Assembly: GCA_045636205.1 (NCBI GenBank)
Contig: JAZTXE010000065.1
Span: 1-9,553, forward strand
Source: JAZRUF01 sp045636205
GTDB lineage: Bacteria; Bacillota; Clostridia; Oscillospirales; JAAYXM01
DNA length: 9,553 nucleotides
Reading direction: 5' to 3'
Positions 7,201-9,553 of the stretch are shown in pieces. Each line of letters begins with the position of its first letter. The stretch's first letter is position 1. The notes beneath the pieces are model-generated. The model searched no databases and had not been told where the DNA came from. It worked only from the letters and a program-made list of their open reading frames with translations. Position numbers and translations under genes: made by a program.

Positions 7201-8040
7201 CTACTCGGTTATGGTAAACGATTTTATAACAAGCACTTGGTTTACCTTGCTCAAATCAACCGCAGGACGGATTATCGCATACTTTGATATGCCGTGAGTT
7301 TCATTTTTCACTTCCTCAACTGTACCGAGTATTATCCCTTTCGGAAACAGCCCGCCCATGCCTGAGATTTCAACCGTATCGCCTTTTATTATTTTGCTGT
7401 CCCTCTCAAGATAAGAAAGCTTGAGAAGCCCTTGCTTCATAAGGTCAAAATCGCCTTCGGCACTTGCCACCTCACGCGTGCGGGAGACGATGGCAGACGC
7501 TTCCATGGTAGTATCCGTAATCGCGGTGACGGTTGCCCACGTGGTTCCGACCTCGCTTACAAAGCCGACCATTCCCGCATTTGTTATTACGCAGTTATCG
7601 AGCGCAATGCCCGACAGTGTGCCCTTATCAATAGTAAAAGTCGTCGTCCAGTTCTCGGTGCTCTTTGCAATTATCTCGGCCGCCTCAAAGGTAAAATCGC
7701 GTCCGCGCTCCTTCATGCCAAGTGCTGCGCGAAACTGTATGTTTTCCTGCTCGGCTTTCTGCGCGTCACGCAGTTTTTGCTGAGTATCGTACAGCTCCTG
7801 CTTGAGCTTATCATTCTCCGCAACCACTTCATCGTACTCAAACCAGTGGTCATGCACGGATTTAAATCCGCCGGACACACCGCTTATCACCTTTTCAATC
7901 GGCGTAGTGAGTATGTTGATAAAGTTTGATACGGGCGAAACACGCCCGCCGCCAAGTGTTGCAAAGATTGACATCACAAGGCAGAGAAGTATCGCCGCGA
8001 GCAGTATTATAAGCCAGCGCCTTGAAAAAAAGTCTCTCAC
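7201..8040 (-). CDS. mreC: Rod shape-determining protein MreC
   Basis: MreC is a single-pass membrane protein that links the cytoplasmic MreB filament system to PBP2 and activates it outside the membrane. The 279-residue protein has a short basic N-terminus, one membrane helix (about 9-28), a coiled coil (about 68-105, with many E, K and Q heptads) and a C-terminal beta domain. Family-typical segments are NAGMVGFVSEVG (154-165) and GDTVEISGMGGLFPKGIILG (220-239). The start is a GTG at 8040 with GGTGAT just upstream, 12 bases after the maf stop, so translation may be coupled. In many Firmicutes mreB sits directly before mreC; here maf takes that place. Confidence 0.96.
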   Translation of the reverse strand: MRDFFSRRWLIILLAAILLCLVMSIFATLGGGRVSPVSNFINILTTPIEKVISGVSGGFKSVHDHWFEYDEVVAENDKLKQELYDTQQKLRDAQKAEQENIQFRAALGMKERGRDFTFEAAEIIAKSTENWTTTFTIDKGTLSGIALDNCVITNAGMVGFVSEVGTTWATVTAITDTTMEASAIVSRTREVASAEGDFDLMKQGLLKLSYLERDSKIIKGDTVEISGMGGLFPKGIILGTVEEVKNETHGISKYAIIRPAVDLSKVNQVLVIKSFTITE

Positions 8041-8052
8041 TTAAATCACCAC

Positions 8053-8616
8053 TTAAATAATTCTTACGCCGCATTTTTGCAGCATCTTCCCGAGCTTAAA
8101 GAGTGGAAGACCTACGACGTTTGCGTAATCGCCGTGTATCTCACGCACGAAAATCGAGGCTATTCCCTGAATTCCGTAGCTTCCCGCTTTATCCATAGGC
8201 TCGCGCGTTTTTATATAGCGCAATATTTTATCATCGTCTAAATCGTCAAACACTACCTCGGTCTTTTCGTAATCTACGATTTCCTGACCGTTTTTGATAA
8301 CCGCAACACCCGTATAGACATAATGGCTGCGCGCGGAGAGGCTTCTTAGCATTTTTGCCGCATCCTCTTCATCTGCAGGCTTACCCAAAATCTTTCCGTC
8401 ACACACTACCACAGTGTCCGAACCGATTACTACGGCATCCGAAACTCCCGCCGCCTGCGCCTTGCGCAGAGCAAGCTGCATAACGTACTCCTCAGGTGGC
8501 AGGGACCCATCTATATTCTCATCCGCTTCGGTTACAAGCACCTCAAAGTTCGGAACTATCCGCGCAAGAAGCTCGCGGCGGCGCGGTGACTGAGATGCCA
8601 GAATTATCCTTTCCAT
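8053..8616 (-). CDS. maf: Maf-family nucleoside triphosphate pyrophosphatase
   Basis: Maf proteins hydrolyse nucleoside triphosphates, including dTTP, UTP and modified nucleotides, to monophosphates and pyrophosphate in the cytoplasm. The 187-residue protein shows the substrate-binding N-terminus ASQSPRRRELL (7-17), ADENID (31-36), GSDTVV (65-70), GKP (78-80), the catalytic-region motif DKAGSYGIQG (142-151) and GDYANVVGLPL (162-172). It is complete. Dependence on the dTTP/UTP type is suggested by similarity to the YhdE/Maf group but was not tested. The ATG at 8616 has GGGGG 8 bases upstream. That site overlaps the last codons of dut, 5 bases away, so the pair is probably translationally coupled. 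A maf gene before the mre genes is a common arrangement in Firmicutes. Confidence 0.96.
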   Translation of the reverse strand: MERIILASQSPRRRELLARIVPNFEVLVTEADENIDGSLPPEEYVMQLALRKAQAAGVSDAVVIGSDTVVVCDGKILGKPADEEDAAKMLRSLSARSHYVYTGVAVIKNGQEIVDYEKTEVVFDDLDDDKILRYIKTREPMDKAGSYGIQGIASIFVREIHGDYANVVGLPLFKLGKMLQKCGVRII

Positions 8617-8621
8617 ATCGC

Positions 8622-9080
8622 TTACCCCCGTCCGGTTGAGCCGAAGCCGCCGCTTCCGCGCACGGTTTCACCAAGCTCATCACATATCTGAAGCTTTGCA
8701 ATGCACACTGGCATAATAAGCATCTGCGCTATGCGCTCACCCGGGTTTATCGTATACGCATCCGCGGATAAATTTATAAGGCTTACGCGGATTTCGCCGC
8801 GGTAGTCACTGTCAATTACTCCTACGCCGTTTGCAAGCGCAATTCCGTGCTTTGTTGAAAGCCCGCTGCGCGCGCATATCATAGCTACATATCCGTTGCC
8901 CGGAAGCTCGATTGCGATACCCGTATCCACCGCAACACGCTCACCCGGAGCGATGACAATCGGCTCGGTCGTGCATGCGCGCAAATCCATTCCCGCACTT
9001 CCCTCGGTTGCATATGACGGAAGCTCGATCGACTTTCCGATAAGCGGCGAGACGGCTTTTATCTTTAAAACCATATCCAT
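8622..9080 (-). CDS. dut: dUTP pyrophosphatase (trimeric dUTPase)
   Basis: This enzyme splits dUTP to dUMP and pyrophosphate, keeping uracil out of DNA and feeding thymidylate synthesis. The 152-residue protein has all five trimeric dUTPase motifs: AGMDLRA (29-35), RSGLSTKHGI (71-80), NGVGVIDSDYRGE (84-96) with catalytic Asp90 and base-stacking Tyr93, GERIAQ (114-119), and the P-loop-like GSGGFGSTG (142-150) near the C-terminus. The open frame extends upstream to 9248, but that part overlaps the U32 gene and has no dUTPase similarity. The ATG at 9080 sits 5 bases after GGGGGGAG and gives the usual length; the second ATG at 9074 is possible. It begins 16 bases after the U32 gene. Confidence 0.96.
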   Translation of the reverse strand: MDMVLKIKAVSPLIGKSIELPSYATEGSAGMDLRACTTEPIVIAPGERVAVDTGIAIELPGNGYVAMICARSGLSTKHGIALANGVGVIDSDYRGEIRVSLINLSADAYTINPGERIAQMLIMPVCIAKLQICDELGETVRGSGGFGSTGRG

Positions 9081-9085
9081 ATATG

Positions 9086-9093
9086 CTCCCCCC
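9086..9093 (-). promoter_or_regulatory. Ribosome binding site that fixes the dut start
   Basis: GGGGGGAG on the minus strand lies 5 bases before the ATG at 9080, in the 16-base gap after the U32 stop codon. It decides against the 56-codon upstream extension of the open frame. Confidence 0.7.
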
Positions 9094-9096
9094 AAA

Positions 9097-9553
9097 TTAT
9101 TCGACTCCGCGGCGGTAGAGACCGCGCGTGTAAACCGACGGTGCCCAGCTTTCGTCCACACCCATGTACCGCTCGAGAACCTTGACGCACTCGCGCGGAT
9201 TCTCAGTTGTAAACATAAGTCTTGCACCCCAAACACCCAAGCTCTCATACTCGTTTTTCTTATCCGCTAAGAATATTTTCTGAGAGTTTAGTATAACATT
9301 CCGATGCGGGTACTCGCGTATAATCGGAAATGCCGCACCTGTGCGGTCGTTTAAGTAATTTACGTTTTTGCACACGCAATGCCCGCTCTGACTTTTGACC
9401 ACGCAGTTTTCGCATATCATGAGCGGCAGTCTGCCGTAGACTATAATCTCGGTATCAATTGCCTTGGTCATATCGCGTATCTGCGAAAACGTAAGCTCAG
9501 GCGAAAGAGTCGCACTCGCAGCACCCGCTTGCTTTAGCTCACGCAGCGTATAT
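9097..9553 (-). CDS. U32-family protein (collagenase-like/RNA hydroxylation type), C-terminal part
   Basis: Only the last 151 residues are in the window; the open frame runs off the edge from 9552. The fragment begins with YTLRELKQAGAASATLSPEL, typical of the late strands of the U32 barrel, followed by YGRLPLM (39-45). Cysteines at 47, 50, 59 and 61 (ENC, GHCVC) and the segments DRTGAAFP and NVILNS follow. It ends in FTTENPRECV and YTRGLYRRGVE, an end seen in the larger clostridial U32 proteins. U32 members such as RlhA and TrhP act in hydroxylation of RNA, and several bind iron-sulfur clusters through cysteines. By that analogy the cysteines here may bind a cluster, while the older label of peptidase is doubtful. 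Its stop lies 16 bases before dut, so it heads or joins the same transcript. Confidence 0.88.
   Translation of the reverse strand, partial: YTLRELKQAGAASATLSPELTFSQIRDMTKAIDTEIIVYGRLPLMICENCVVKSQSGHCVCKNVNYLNDRTGAAFPIIREYPHRNVILNSQKIFLADKKNEYESLGVWGARLMFTTENPRECVKVLERYMGVDESWAPSVYTRGLYRRGVE

Noticed and set aside
8838..8870. Ala in place of the usual Pro before RSGL in dUTPase motif 2
   Set aside because: The variant ARSGL is, to my knowledge, frequent in dUTPases of Firmicutes, and all other motifs are intact, so it is not a sign of a new function.
9081..9248. A 56-codon N-terminal extension of dut
   Set aside because: It overlaps the conserved end of the U32 gene in another frame, has no dUTPase similarity, and a strong ribosome binding site precedes the ATG at 9080.
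1..9553. Mobile element, defence system, CRISPR array or RNA gene
   Set aside because: Every stretch is either a recognised core gene or an intergenic gap of under 170 bases; no transposase, integrase, repeat array or tRNA-like cloverleaf was seen on either strand.

Overview
The window reads as a chromosomal core region from a low-to-moderate-GC Firmicute, most likely an anaerobic member of the class Clostridia (gut Oscillospirales-like). That placement is an inference. It rests on the order U32 protein - dut - maf - mreC - mreD - mrdA - minD - mgsA, on strong Shine-Dalgarno sequences rich in G, on frequent GTG starts and on Bacillus-like sigma-A promoters. All ten protein genes lie on the minus strand, so transcription runs from high to low coordinates. 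I see no tRNA, rRNA, CRISPR array, insertion sequence or prophage gene.

Layout in the direction of transcription. (1) 9553-4538: a tight gene run with gaps of 5 to 38 bases. It holds the 3' end of a U32-family gene (probable RNA-modifying or peptidase-like protein), dut and maf (two nucleotide-sanitising pyrophosphatases), then mreC, mreD and mrdA (elongasome: scaffold, membrane partner and the transpeptidase PBP2). No promoter is visible inside this run. (2) 4537-3162: minD and mgsA form a second unit behind a near-consensus promoter (4463-4491) and end at a hairpin terminator just after mgsA. (3) 3087-604: a monocistronic CtpE-like P-type cation ATPase with its own extended -10 promoter. 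(4) 533-1: a promoter, a very strong stem-loop and the first 145 codons of a SulP-family anion permease that continues beyond the window.

Biology. The first two units build cell shape and place division: MreC/MreD/PBP2 drive lateral wall synthesis, and MinD is the membrane-bound ATPase of division-site selection. Companion genes that often sit in this neighbourhood in Clostridia (mreB, minC, minE, rodA) are not in the places expected here, which is the most notable feature of the cluster. Methylglyoxal synthase is a bypass of lower glycolysis under phosphate limitation. The ATPase and the SulP permease are separate ion-transport units.

I do not see a convincing new biological system. The best leads are regulatory: the stem-loop that begins almost at the predicted transcription start of the SulP gene, a dyad over the -35 region of the ATPase promoter, and the stripped-down shape/division cluster with an apparently orphan minD.
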